From: an uncultured Collinsella sp.
GTDB lineage: Bacteria > Actinomycetota > Coriobacteriia > Coriobacteriales > Coriobacteriaceae
Reading direction: 5' to 3'
Length of the DNA stretch: 50,163 nucleotides
Assembly: GCA_958350755.1 (NCBI GenBank)
Contig: CATWID010000011.1
Location: forward strand, 1-50,163
The position numbers were made by a program, and so were the translations under genes. Of the stretch, positions 7,767-16,353 are shown piece after piece (positions within the stretch are counted from its first letter, which is position 1; each line of letters opens with the position of its first letter). The notes under the pieces are model-generated. The model saw only the letters and a list, made by a program, of their open reading frames with translations, did not search any database and was not told the DNA's origin.

Positions 7767-8078
7767 GTCTAGAATAACACGCTGACGTGCGCAAACCCTT
7801 ACTTTATGCAGGAAAAGCACACAATTCTGATAGGTAAGAGTATTCGATAACAGACGCAGCTCATTCACACCTTTATGCATTTTCAACGCCTGCATAATCT
7901 GCAGGCAGACCGGCATCTTTGAGTGACTCCATGCAAGCTGTAGTCATTTTTGTGCATATGCAATATCTATTAGCTTTACCCTGCGACAGTGCCCGTCGCT
8001 TGTGATAGAGTGCTACAAACTCTGGCTTTTGCCCTACGAGTGACCAAGAGCTCGGGGGCTTTAACACAAGGAGGATCT
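7767..8078. other. Intergenic region between CarD-like gene and argS
   Basis: About 310 bases with no credible ORF; they must hold the divergent promoters of both genes. A short segment at 7971-7995 (ATTAGCTTTACCCTGCGACAGTGC) recurs nearly unchanged at 20789-20810. No T-box or other recognised riboswitch is seen upstream of argS. The argS ribosome binding site is AAGGAGG. Confidence 0.5.
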
Positions 8079-9932
8079 ATGCCCGAGAAGATTGAAGAGC
8101 TGGTACGCGCTGCGCTTGCTGCGGCCCAGGAGGCCGGCGACCTTTCCGCATTTGAACTTGACGATTGCGCTATCGAGCGACCGGCTGACACTTCTCATGG
8201 CGAGTGGACCTCTACCATGGCCCTGAAGTCCGCCAAGCTGGCCCACTGCGCCCCGCGCAAGATCGCCGAGGTCATCGTTGCCCATATGCCCGAGGACCCC
8301 GCGATCGAGAAGGTCGAGATCGCAGGCCCCGGCTTCATCAACTTCTACCTCTCCGTTGCCGTCAAGAATGCCATCTTTGGCGAGGCTCGCGAGAAGGGCA
8401 TGGACTTCGCTAAGTCCAACGTCGGTGGTGGCCTGAAGACCCAGGTCGAGTTCGTTTCCGCCAACCCCGTCGGCCCCATGCACATCGGCCACGGCCGCTG
8501 GGCCGCGCTGGGCGATTCGCTCTGCCGCGTTATGGACCACGCCGGCTATGAGATCCAGCGTGAGTTCTACATCAATGACCACGGCTCTCAGATGAACACC
8601 TTCGGCAACTCCATCAGCACGCGCTATATGCAGCTTGCCGACATCATCGCCAAGCAGGGCGTTGATATCGACGAGGCTCACAAGCTGCTGATCGCCGACC
8701 GTGACGCCTTTGTTGCCGACGAGAACGACGAGCACCCCGAGACCCATCCGTATCAGGACAACTTTGCCGAGACCTTGGGCAAGGACTCTTACGGCGGCGA
8801 CTACATCATCGACGAGGCCGCCGAGTTCTGGCGCACCGACGGCGACAAGTGGGTCGACGCCGATCCGCAGGAGCGTATGGAGAGCTTCCGTGAGCGCGGC
8901 TACGTGAAGATGGTCGACAACATGCGCGACCTCTGCCACGCCGTCAACTGCGACTTTGACCGTTGGTACTCCGAGCGCTCGCTGTATGTGAAGGACACCG
9001 AGGGCGAGACCGCCGGCACCTCCGCCGTCGACCGCGCTTTTGAGAAGCTCGACAAGATGGGCTACCTCTACACCAAGGACGGCGCCCTGTGGTTCCGCTC
9101 CACCGATCTGGGCGACGACAAGGACCGCGTCCTGATCAAGTCCGACGGCGAGTACACCTACTTCGCCTCCGACGTCGCCTATCACTGGGATAAGTTCCAG
9201 CGCGTCGACCACGTCATCGACATCTGGGGCGCCGACCACCACGGTTACATCGAGCGCGTCCGCTGCGTCTGCGACGCTCTGGGTTACCCCGGCAAGTTCG
9301 AGGTTCTACTGGGCCAGCTCGTCAACCTGCTGCGTAACGGCAAGCCCGTCCGTATGTCCAAGCGCAAGGGCACCATGGTGACCCTTCAGGAGCTCGTCGA
9401 CGAGGTTGGCTCCGATGCCGCTCGCTACACGCTCATCTCCAAGAGCTCCAACCAGATGGTCGACTTCGACATCGAGGCCGTTAAGAAGCGCGACAACTCC
9501 AACCCGGTGTACTACGTGCAGTACGCTCACGCTCGCGTCTGCTCCATCCTGCGCCGTGCCGCCGACGTTACGCCCGAGCAGGCTGACGAGATGGGTATGA
9601 AGGCCGTCGCCGCCAAGGCCATCGGCGAGAACGTTGATTACTCGCTGCTGACCGACCCGGCCGAGCTCGCCCTTTCGCGCAAGCTCAACGAGCTCACCGA
9701 CCTGATCGCCAGCTGCGCTCGCGACCGCGCCCCGTTCCGTTTGACGCACTTTGCCGAGGAGCTCGCCGGCGACTTCCACAGCTTCTATGCTGCCTGCCAG
9801 GTGCTGCCGAGCGAGGGCCGTCCCGTCGACCCCGAGCTTTCGCGCGCCCGTCTGGCCGCTTGCGACGCCGTCCGCGTAACGCTCGCTCTGGTGCTCACTC
9901 TCGTTGGCGTTTCCGCGCCCGAGCAGATGTAA
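8079..9932 (+). CDS. argS: Arginyl-tRNA synthetase
   Basis: Charges tRNA-Arg with arginine; a class I cytoplasmic enzyme. The 617-residue protein carries the signature SANPVGPMHIGHGRWAALGD with HIGH at 135-138 and the second ATP motif RMSKRKGTMVTLQEL. The C-terminal anticodon-binding DALR region ends in LTLVGVSAPEQM. It is longer than many bacterial homologues because of an acidic insertion after GNSISTRYMQLADI (roughly residues 185-245) that precedes the usual YGGDYI segment. The ATG at 8079 has an excellent AAGGAGG site; a longer frame exists but lacks one. A strong terminator follows. Confidence 0.96.
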   Translation: MPEKIEELVRAALAAAQEAGDLSAFELDDCAIERPADTSHGEWTSTMALKSAKLAHCAPRKIAEVIVAHMPEDPAIEKVEIAGPGFINFYLSVAVKNAIFGEAREKGMDFAKSNVGGGLKTQVEFVSANPVGPMHIGHGRWAALGDSLCRVMDHAGYEIQREFYINDHGSQMNTFGNSISTRYMQLADIIAKQGVDIDEAHKLLIADRDAFVADENDEHPETHPYQDNFAETLGKDSYGGDYIIDEAAEFWRTDGDKWVDADPQERMESFRERGYVKMVDNMRDLCHAVNCDFDRWYSERSLYVKDTEGETAGTSAVDRAFEKLDKMGYLYTKDGALWFRSTDLGDDKDRVLIKSDGEYTYFASDVAYHWDKFQRVDHVIDIWGADHHGYIERVRCVCDALGYPGKFEVLLGQLVNLLRNGKPVRMSKRKGTMVTLQELVDEVGSDAARYTLISKSSNQMVDFDIEAVKKRDNSNPVYYVQYAHARVCSILRRAADVTPEQADEMGMKAVAAKAIGENVDYSLLTDPAELALSRKLNELTDLIASCARDRAPFRLTHFAEELAGDFHSFYAACQVLPSEGRPVDPELSRARLAACDAVRVTLALVLTLVGVSAPEQM

Positions 9933-9977
9933 TCTGCGGGTCATTTGACCGTACAGACTTGGTTTAACTGAGCCTTG

Positions 9978-10012
9978 AAAGCCCGATCTCCCACGGAGAT
10001 CGGGCTTTTTTC
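9978..10012 (+). terminator. Terminator of argS
   Basis: AAAGCCCGATCTC pairs with GAGATCGGGCTTT around a five-base loop, followed by a run of T. A textbook intrinsic terminator 45 bases after the stop. Confidence 0.9.
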
Positions 10013-10056
10013 GCAAACGCCGACGTATTGACGAATTTTGAACTGCTGGAAATACG

Positions 10057-10207
10057 AAACTATGCCGGTTTACTACGATGAATTGAGGAATTCCAACTAC
10101 GCCGGCTTTTCGCAAAAAAAGCGCAAGGCATCTACCTGCGGTTTTAGTTCAACATGTTTCGGAGTGGTCGCGGTTGAGCGATTCATCGTAGTAAACCGCC
10201 ATAGTTT
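10057..10207. mobile_element. MITE-like element with 27-base inverted ends
   Basis: The left arm (10057-10083), containing ACTATGCCGGTTTACTACG, is the reverse complement of the right arm (10181-10207) with a single mismatch over 27 bases. About 97 bases lie between them and hold no ORF. Size, terminal repeats and lack of coding content fit a miniature inverted-repeat element, though a large RNA hairpin or paired binding site is also possible. No clear target duplication was identified. Confidence 0.55.
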
Positions 10208-10291
10208 TGGCGGAGGCAGTCAGATTTGTGGGTGTTAAACCAAAGAGTGCCCCTTTTGACTAGTCGTTTAAGAACGTCCCCAATGACTAAG

Positions 10292-10319
10292 TTGCAGGTG
10301 GCGGCGGTTGTGTTACACT
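10292..10319 (+). promoter_or_regulatory. Candidate promoter of rho
   Basis: TTGCAG (10292-10297) and TACACT (10314-10319) are separated by 16 bases. Transcription would begin near 10326 and leave a 5' untranslated leader of about 135 bases before the GTG start. Long leaders are known for rho genes that control their own termination; here that is only inferred. Confidence 0.5.
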
Positions 10320-10462
10320 AACGCTGCGTAGTTGACGCAATCATCTCGATACAGATCAATGATGTCCGTCGTTTTGAACGGAACTAGACTGTTTAGCCGC
10401 CCTGAAGGTTTATGCAGGGAGCATGTGATCACAGGGCTTGAAAAGAAAGTTGAGCAAACACT

Positions 10463-13036
10463 GTGTCTGATCAACAGCAAGAAAACGAAATAACGACGAC
10501 GCAGGCCGCTCCCGCTGTACCGGTTGCGTCGGACCAGGTCGCGGCGCCCGCGCAAGCCTCGGCTCCTGAGACGCCTAAGGCTGCTTCGACGCCTATGCCT
10601 GTAGCGGCTGAGAAGGCCGTGCCTGCAACTGTTGAGGAGGCTGCTCCGGCAAAGCCCAAGCGCACGCGCCGTACGGCCAAGCCTGCCGCTGACGGCGAGG
10701 AGGTCACCAAGCCCAAGCGCCGTACCACGCGCACGACGCGCACCAAGCGCACCGTTGCAGCTGACTCCTCGGCGCCGATTTCCGATGAGGTCGCGCAGGC
10801 ACGTGCGTTGGCGCAGATTAGCGAGGCTCAGGTGGTGCGCGCCCGCCGTCGTGCTGCCGAGCGCGAGGCCGCGGCTCTGACCGAGCTTGCAGCTCCGTCT
10901 GTGCTCGAGACGCCTGCCGCCACCGAGACTCCTGTCGCCGACCAGCCGACCGAGAAGCCGGTACCGCGCACACGCCGTCGCACGGCTGCTAAGGCCGAGC
11001 AGGTTGCTGAACAGGTAACCCCCGAGCTCACTGAGGCTTCGGTCCGTTCCGTGGCAGGGGAGGGGACATCGCCTGTTGAGCCCGCTGCGCCTGTCGAGGC
11101 CAGCGAAGTTCCCGTTGTCGATCCGGCTTTGCGCCCGCACCGTCGCGGTCGCAAACCCAAGGCCTTTGTCGAGGCCGAGAAGGCCGCAGCCGCAGCCGCC
11201 GCCGCTCGGGATGCCGCGGCGACCGCCAAGTCCTCAACTGCTGCCGATGCACCCGTCCAGGATGCTACGACTTCCAAGGCCGTTTCTGCCGATGCCGAGC
11301 CCGCCGACGTCCGTCCCGGTCGCAGCCGTCGCACTGCTGCTAAGCGCACGTCCAAGGCTAAGGCTGCCAAGAAGGGTGCGTCCGAGGATTCCGCCGAGAC
11401 GACCGCCGATGCATCGATTGATGCCGCCGAGCCCCAGGACGTCGAACAGTCTGCGTCCGAGAAGCCCAAGCGCGGTCGTAAGAAGTCCGCTAAGGCCAAG
11501 GCGTCCGAGCAGCAGACTGATGTCGAAGCGCAGGTCGATTCCGGCGCCGAGGCCAATGACGCCGCTGCGGCCAATGTTGACACCGCCGCAACCGATGGTG
11601 CCGCCCCCGCCGAGGGCGAAGACGGCGCTCGCCCCAACCGTCGCCAACACAAGCGCAACGACGAGCGCAACGAGCGCAAGGACGACCGCAACAACGACCG
11701 CCGCAACCGTCAGCGCGATCGCAAGCAGCGCAACAAGGAGCGCAATGCCGCTCCGACCGAGCCCACACTTTCGCGCGAGGAACTCGCGGCCATGAAGGTC
11801 GCCGAGCTGCGCGAGAAGGCCAAGGAGTTCGAGATCGAGACGACCGGCAAGAAGAAAGCCGGGCTCGTCGAGGAGATCTACATCACCGCCGCGAAGGCCG
11901 AGGGCTTCCGCGACATCAAGGGTATTCTGCAGATTCGCCCGGACAGCTCCGGCATCATCCACGCCCATGGCTACATGAAGTCCAACGACGACGCCTTCGT
12001 GCCCGCCTACCTCATCCGATCCGCGCGCCTGCGCACGGGCGACGTCATCGAGGGTTCGCTGCGTCCTTCGCGCGGCGGCGACAAGCGCGCCGGCCTCGCC
12101 AAAATCACGACCGTCAACGGTCTGGACCCCGAGCAGATTCGCAACCGTCCCAAGTTCGGCGACCTCACCCCGGTCTATCCCAACGAGCCGCTGCGCATGG
12201 AGCACGGCAAGGACTCTATTACCGGTCGCGCCATCGACATCGTGTCACCGATCGGCAAGGGCCAGCGCGGCCTGATCGTGTCCCCGCCCAAGGCCGGCAA
12301 GACCACGATCCTCAAGAAGATCTGCCAGTCTATCTCGATTAACAACCCCGAGGTGCACCTCATCTGCCTGCTCGTCGACGAGCGCCCCGAAGAGGTCACC
12401 GATATGCAGCGTTCCATCAAGGGTGAGGTTGTGGCGTCGACCTTCGATATGCCTGCCGACAACCACACCCGCGTGGCAGAGCTCGTCATCGAGCGCGCAA
12501 AGCGCATCGTAGAGCTGGGTGGCGACGTCGTGGTGGTGCTCGACTCCATCACGCGCCTCGCCCGCGCCTACAACTTGGCGGCGCCCGCCTCGGGCCGCAT
12601 CCTTTCGGGCGGCGTCGATTCGGCGGCCCTATATCCGCCCAAGCGCTTCCTGGGTGCAGCCCGCAATATCGAGAACGGTGGCTCGCTTACCATCCTGGCC
12701 TCTGCCCTCATCGACACCGGTTCCAAGATGGACGAGGTCATCTTTGAGGAGTTCAAGGGCACCGGCAATATGGAGCTTAAGCTCGACCGCGACCTGGCCG
12801 ACCGCCGCATCTTCCCGGCTATCGACCCCGTTGCCTCCGGTACGCGTAACGAGGACCTGTTGGTCGACGAGCAGATGCGTCCGTTTGTCTTTGGCCTGCG
12901 TCGCATTCTTGCCGGCATGAACAACACCGAGCGCGCAGCCGCATCGTTCATCAAGGGTCTTAAGGGCACCAACACCAACCAGGAATTCTTGGTGCGTTCG
13001 GCCAAAAAACACAGCGACTACGAGCAGGCGTTCTAG
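10463..13036 (+). CDS. rho: Transcription termination factor Rho, with long N-terminal extension
   Basis: The hexameric RNA helicase that ends transcription of untranslated RNA. The 857-residue protein has a conserved core of normal size from residue 436: a Rho N domain (LSREELAAMKVAELREKAKE), an RNA-binding cold-shock-like domain (GILQIRPDSSGIIHAHGYM), Walker A SPPKAGKTT (about 606-614) and Walker B VVVVLDSITRLARAYN. The first 435 residues are low-complexity Ala, Pro, Glu, Lys and Arg with repeated K-R-T-R patches and a final basic Asn/Arg-rich block. They are surely disordered and RNA-binding in character, as in other actinobacterial Rho proteins. The start is a GTG; its ribosome binding site is weak. 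Confidence 0.95.
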   Translation: MSDQQQENEITTTQAAPAVPVASDQVAAPAQASAPETPKAASTPMPVAAEKAVPATVEEAAPAKPKRTRRTAKPAADGEEVTKPKRRTTRTTRTKRTVAADSSAPISDEVAQARALAQISEAQVVRARRRAAEREAAALTELAAPSVLETPAATETPVADQPTEKPVPRTRRRTAAKAEQVAEQVTPELTEASVRSVAGEGTSPVEPAAPVEASEVPVVDPALRPHRRGRKPKAFVEAEKAAAAAAAARDAAATAKSSTAADAPVQDATTSKAVSADAEPADVRPGRSRRTAAKRTSKAKAAKKGASEDSAETTADASIDAAEPQDVEQSASEKPKRGRKKSAKAKASEQQTDVEAQVDSGAEANDAAAANVDTAATDGAAPAEGEDGARPNRRQHKRNDERNERKDDRNNDRRNRQRDRKQRNKERNAAPTEPTLSREELAAMKVAELREKAKEFEIETTGKKKAGLVEEIYITAAKAEGFRDIKGILQIRPDSSGIIHAHGYMKSNDDAFVPAYLIRSARLRTGDVIEGSLRPSRGGDKRAGLAKITTVNGLDPEQIRNRPKFGDLTPVYPNEPLRMEHGKDSITGRAIDIVSPIGKGQRGLIVSPPKAGKTTILKKICQSISINNPEVHLICLLVDERPEEVTDMQRSIKGEVVASTFDMPADNHTRVAELVIERAKRIVELGGDVVVVLDSITRLARAYNLAAPASGRILSGGVDSAALYPPKRFLGAARNIENGGSLTILASALIDTGSKMDEVIFEEFKGTGNMELKLDRDLADRRIFPAIDPVASGTRNEDLLVDEQMRPFVFGLRRILAGMNNTERAAASFIKGLKGTNTNQEFLVRSAKKHSDYEQAF

Positions 13037-13072
13037 GTTGTCATCCACACGCAGCGATAGTCATCAATGCGA

Positions 13073-13106
13073 TAAAGGGTCGGGGCTTTGAGCCTCGGCC
13101 CTTTTC
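13073..13106 (+). terminator. Terminator of rho
   Basis: AAAGGGTCGGGGC pairs imperfectly with GCCTCGGCCCTTT around TTTGA, followed by TTCC. It lies 37 bases after the rho stop. Confidence 0.65.
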
Positions 13107-13350
13107 CATATCGCCGCTCCGCGCTTATTTTTAACCATAAGACCGACGAGCAGCAGGTTTCCCGCTTCAATCCGACATCGTCGCTTGCAATCGACGGGGC
13201 GGTTTCGCATAATAACTTTTAAGCTTCGCGACGGAAAACGCAGATGAAACGAACCATATACCGTTGCTTTGGGACGCATGTCCCGCTTCATCTTCTCTCG
13301 CGCAGCCAACTTAATGATGCGATTTGGGTGCTGGAAGATGGGGAGAGCTC
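13107..13350. other. Intergenic region upstream of the membrane-anchored protein gene
   Basis: About 245 bases without a credible gene. It must contain the promoter of the next gene. No repeat or RNA structure was recognised beyond the GGGGAG ribosome binding site at its end. Confidence 0.4.
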
Positions 13351-14751
13351 ATGGCTTCTTCTGATGCAACACAACGAGCAGTCCTTGCCGGACTTTCCTG
13401 CGGGATAGGCCTTGCCGCCCCCGTGGTGATGTATGCCGCGACGCTGCCGTTCTCGTCGGTCAACGAGACGGTTGTCGCGGGCGCTGTTCCCTTTGCCGTC
13501 GGTGCGGTGGCGGGCGTGGGCATCTATGCCGCCTCGCTGGGTATCTCCGAGTACCGTGCGCAGCGTGAAGAGCGTCTGTTCCAGCCCGATGCCATGGGCG
13601 GTGCCGCCAATCTCAATCAGCATCAAAGCGAGTTCAAGACCGCCTCGATTCCAGCTCAGCAGCAGGATGCGACTCCATATGCTGCCGCTTCTGCTTCTCA
13701 GGCTCAGTCGGAGCAGTCTACCTCGGCATTCCTTTCCGGCCTGACTGGTGCGTTCCAGCGCCGTCATGCCGATGATGGTGTCCCTACCATCGCTCGAGCC
13801 GCAGATGCTATGGGCGAGGACGAGGCTTGGTCCATGATCGACAGTATGCTCGACGACGATTCGCCGGTGAGCTGCGACCCTGCACACTCGCGCGACGTCT
13901 ATCAAGTCGCCATCGACGAGCTCACCAATGGCGGGCAGACCGGCTCCTTCAATCGCGACGACATCGCCGCCGCGGCACGCGCCGTGTCTGGCTCCCAGGC
14001 CGCCCCTGCGGGCAGCACGGCGGCTTTCGTGGCACTCGTTGCCAACGCGGCAGCCAATAACGCCTACAACGCTACCTCGGCGGACGCGAACGCTTCTGCC
14101 GACAATTCGTACGTTGATGAAGCCATGGCTGCGGACGAGGAGGCCGTTGCCGCCCGCCGTGCCGCCGAAAGCTCGCTGTGGGGCGCTCCTGCCCAGCAGC
14201 AGGCGGCCGAGGCTGCGCCGTACAATGCAAACCTCGCCAGCATGCCTATCATCTCCGGTGCCGCGGACATCGATCTCGATGACCTCGATGAGCCTGCAGC
14301 CATCACCGCATCGATTGATGCCCAAGATCGCATCGACACCGGCGACCTTCCGGACGCCTCGCTCGAGGTTGATGTCCCCATGGCCGATTACTCGGGCCAC
14401 GAGGACATGTGGGCCGCCGCCACCGCGATTCTGGATGAGATTGACGAGCCTGCTCCTGTTGTAGCGCCCGCTCCCGTCGCTGCCCCTCAGCCTGCTGCCC
14501 CCGCCTATGTCGGCCGTCACAGCGCTGTGTTCCCCGAGGATACTGCCCGTATCTCGCGCGAGAGCATCGAGCGAGCCGAGGCTATTGCCGCCGGCATTAT
14601 GGAAAATCGTCGTCACGAGCGCGTCAATCAGATCCTCGAGGAAGAGATCGAGCGCCTGCAGTCCTCTACCGCCAAGCGTACGGGCCGTGCCTATCTGAGC
14701 GTTATCGAGGGCGGTACCGCCAGCTTTGCGCCGCTCCGCGCGGAGGCATAA
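13351..14751 (+). CDS. Membrane-anchored acidic protein, function unknown
   Basis: A 466-residue protein starting at an ATG behind a GGGGAG site; a TTG at 13324 is less likely. Two hydrophobic segments lie at about residues 9-34 (VLAGLSCGIGLAAPVVMYAA) and 40-65 (VVAGAVPFAVGAVAGVGIYA), joined by a short loop, forming a membrane hairpin. The remaining 400 residues are soluble, acidic and rich in Ala, Asp and Gln, with short conserved-looking blocks around EDEAWSMIDSMLDDDSPVSC and SRESIERAEAIAAGIMENR. No enzyme motif is seen. The hairpin with both ends on the same side suggests a cytoplasmic acidic domain. The VanZ-like gene starts seven bases later, so they form an operon. Confidence 0.65.
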   Translation: MASSDATQRAVLAGLSCGIGLAAPVVMYAATLPFSSVNETVVAGAVPFAVGAVAGVGIYAASLGISEYRAQREERLFQPDAMGGAANLNQHQSEFKTASIPAQQQDATPYAAASASQAQSEQSTSAFLSGLTGAFQRRHADDGVPTIARAADAMGEDEAWSMIDSMLDDDSPVSCDPAHSRDVYQVAIDELTNGGQTGSFNRDDIAAAARAVSGSQAAPAGSTAAFVALVANAAANNAYNATSADANASADNSYVDEAMAADEEAVAARRAAESSLWGAPAQQQAAEAAPYNANLASMPIISGAADIDLDDLDEPAAITASIDAQDRIDTGDLPDASLEVDVPMADYSGHEDMWAAATAILDEIDEPAPVVAPAPVAAPQPAAPAYVGRHSAVFPEDTARISRESIERAEAIAAGIMENRRHERVNQILEEEIERLQSSTAKRTGRAYLSVIEGGTASFAPLRAEA

Positions 14752-14758
14752 CTTCTGC

Positions 14759-15208
14759 ATGGTTAAGATCAATCGAAAATGGGCGGTCGTGACCTGCCTG
14801 ATGGCGCTCTTGATCTGGGGCAATTCGCTGGTTCCTGGCTCGGGGTCGGGCTCGCTGAGCCTAACGGTCATGGAAGCTATCCGCGGTTTCCTGCACGGCG
14901 TGGGACTTCCATATGAATGGGTGACCAACTTTGTTGTTCGCAAGTGCGCGCATTTTTCCGAGTATATGGTGCTCGGCATCCTGGCTACGCACGCCTTTGA
15001 TTTTGAGGGCCGGCGCACCTTTAACGTGTTGCTGCCCACGGCGGTGTTCCTGCTGCTGATTCCCTCGATCGACGAGACGATTCAGCTCTTTGTGCCGGGA
15101 CGCGCCGGTATGATCACCGATGTGATGATCGACTGCTGTGGAGCGGCAACGGGCGTTGTGCTCCGATATCTCTTACGGTCGCTGATATGTGCCAAAAAAG
15201 CAGCCTAG
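14759..15208 (+). CDS. VanZ-like family membrane protein
   Basis: A 149-residue integral membrane protein of the VanZ-like family. The family signature is present: VVRKCAHFSEYMVLGILATH, then SIDETIQLFVPGRAGMITDVMIDCCGAATG. About four hydrophobic segments are visible. VanZ itself gives low-level teicoplanin resistance in enterococci, but most chromosomal members have no assigned role and probably act at the cell envelope. The ATG at 14759 is supported by GGAGG 12 bases upstream, which overlaps the last codons of the preceding gene. The stop codon lies inside the terminator stem. Confidence 0.82.
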   Translation: MVKINRKWAVVTCLMALLIWGNSLVPGSGSGSLSLTVMEAIRGFLHGVGLPYEWVTNFVVRKCAHFSEYMVLGILATHAFDFEGRRTFNVLLPTAVFLLLIPSIDETIQLFVPGRAGMITDVMIDCCGAATGVVLRYLLRSLICAKKAA

Positions 15209-15241
15209 GACGTATTGTTTGGTCCTAGGCGGCCTTTTTTA
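15194..15241. terminator. Bidirectional terminator between VanZ-like and ROK kinase genes
   Basis: AGCAGCCTAGGAC pairs with GTCCTAGGCGGCCT around TTGTTTG-like loop bases, with AAAAAA on the left and TTTTTT on the right. It serves the VanZ-like gene on the plus strand, whose last two codons and stop form part of the stem. The minus-strand kinase ends 82 bases further on and may use it too. Confidence 0.8.
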
Positions 15242-15322
15242 TTTGAGGGCTTATATGAGGCGTGGTGGCGTTGTTCCGTAGGTCGGATTTGCCGGGCGCG
15301 CCACGCCCTGTGGGTGAGTCTG

Positions 15323-16213
15323 CTACTGAAGCGCCTGTGCGCCCAGGGCCAGGCAGCCCATAATGCCCTGCTTGCCCTCGAGGCTGTTGTTGACGATGTA
15401 GGTATTGATGTCGTTGACCTCGGGCGTGACGATATAGCCGTTGAGCATCTCGGCACACTTTTTGCGTGCAAGCGGCACGATGGGAGTGTGGTCGGCCACG
15501 CCGCCGCCGATGATGATCTTTTGCGGCGCGTAGCACAGCGTGTAGGTCATGAGTGCCTGTGCCAGATAGCCGGCAAGCAGGTCCATGGCCTCCGGGTCAT
15601 CGGCCATGTCTCCGGCGCTCTTGCCATCCCAGCGCTTTCTAACGCCGGGGCCGGCGATGAGGCCCTCGAGGCAGTTGTCGTGGAAGGGGCAGCCGCTGTG
15701 CTCGCCAATGGTGTCGCGCGGGTCGCGCGTGACCAAGATGTGACCGGCCTCGGGGTGCATCATGCCGTGCACGAGCTGGCCGCCCGAGAGCACGCCGGCG
15801 CCCACGCCGGTACCGATGGTCAGATACACCACGTCAGTGAGGCCCTGGGCGCAACCAAAGGTGACCTCGCCCAGGCAGGCGACGTTGACGTCGGTGTCGT
15901 AGCCGCAGGGAATATTGAGCTCGTTTTGGATGGTGCCCAGCAGGTCAAAGTAGCGCCATGCCGTTTTGGGCGTCTCCAGGATCTTGCCGTATTGGGGCGA
16001 GGCAGGGTTGACTGCGGTGGGGCCAAAGGCGCCGATACCCAGCGCGGCGATGCCCTTGTCGGCAAACCATGCGTTGACTGCCTCGATGGTCTCCTGCGGA
16101 GTCGTGGTCGCGATCTGCTCGCGCTCTAGGACCGTACCGTCCGCATAGCCCGTGGCGCAGACCATCTTGGTGCCACCGGCCTCGAGCGCTCCGATAAGCT
16201 GCTGCTCTGCCAT
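15323..16213 (-). CDS. ROK-family sugar kinase, probably fructokinase
   Basis: Phosphorylates a hexose, most likely fructose, with ATP in the cytoplasm. The 296-residue protein begins with the phosphate-binding LIGALEAGGTKMVCA, in which the EAGGTK form is typical of ROK fructokinases rather than glucokinases. A DTDVNVACLGE segment holds the likely catalytic Asp. A GHILVTRDPRD...HSGCPFHDNCLEG region carries the ROK zinc-binding His/Cys ligands. The C-terminal IIIGGGVADH motif closes the ATP site. It is a single gene with terminators on both sides; no sugar transporter lies nearby to fix the substrate. Confidence 0.85.
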   Translation of the reverse strand: MAEQQLIGALEAGGTKMVCATGYADGTVLEREQIATTTPQETIEAVNAWFADKGIAALGIGAFGPTAVNPASPQYGKILETPKTAWRYFDLLGTIQNELNIPCGYDTDVNVACLGEVTFGCAQGLTDVVYLTIGTGVGAGVLSGGQLVHGMMHPEAGHILVTRDPRDTIGEHSGCPFHDNCLEGLIAGPGVRKRWDGKSAGDMADDPEAMDLLAGYLAQALMTYTLCYAPQKIIIGGGVADHTPIVPLARKKCAEMLNGYIVTPEVNDINTYIVNNSLEGKQGIMGCLALGAQALQ

Positions 16214-16287
16214 AATGTTCCTCTTTCTGGGACGAGTTGCTCCTTCTCTAAAGTATAGCGCTCTAAAAAATAAATGAGATCGCTATA

Positions 16288-16332
16288 AAATGAAACCTCG
16301 TGACCCAACGGGTTCGCGAGGTTTCATTAGTG
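16288..16332 (-). terminator. Terminator of the aminotransferase gene
   Basis: AATGAAACCTCG and CGAGGTTTCATT form a perfect stem with an inner GACCC/GGGTT pairing. Read on the minus strand it follows the aminotransferase stop and is succeeded by a T-rich stretch. Confidence 0.75.
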
Positions 16333-16353
16333 CCTTTAGTTACTGGGTCGTCC

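Noticed and set aside
7767..8078. Possible T-box riboswitch upstream of argS
   Set aside because: No T-box sequence (such as a TGGNACCGCG-like bulge) and no specifier-type stem or terminator could be found.
13288..15039. A 583-codon minus-strand frame opposite the membrane-anchored protein
   Set aside because: No ribosome binding site and a translation that simply mirrors the plus-strand gene; the VanZ-like protein on the plus strand confirms the coding direction.
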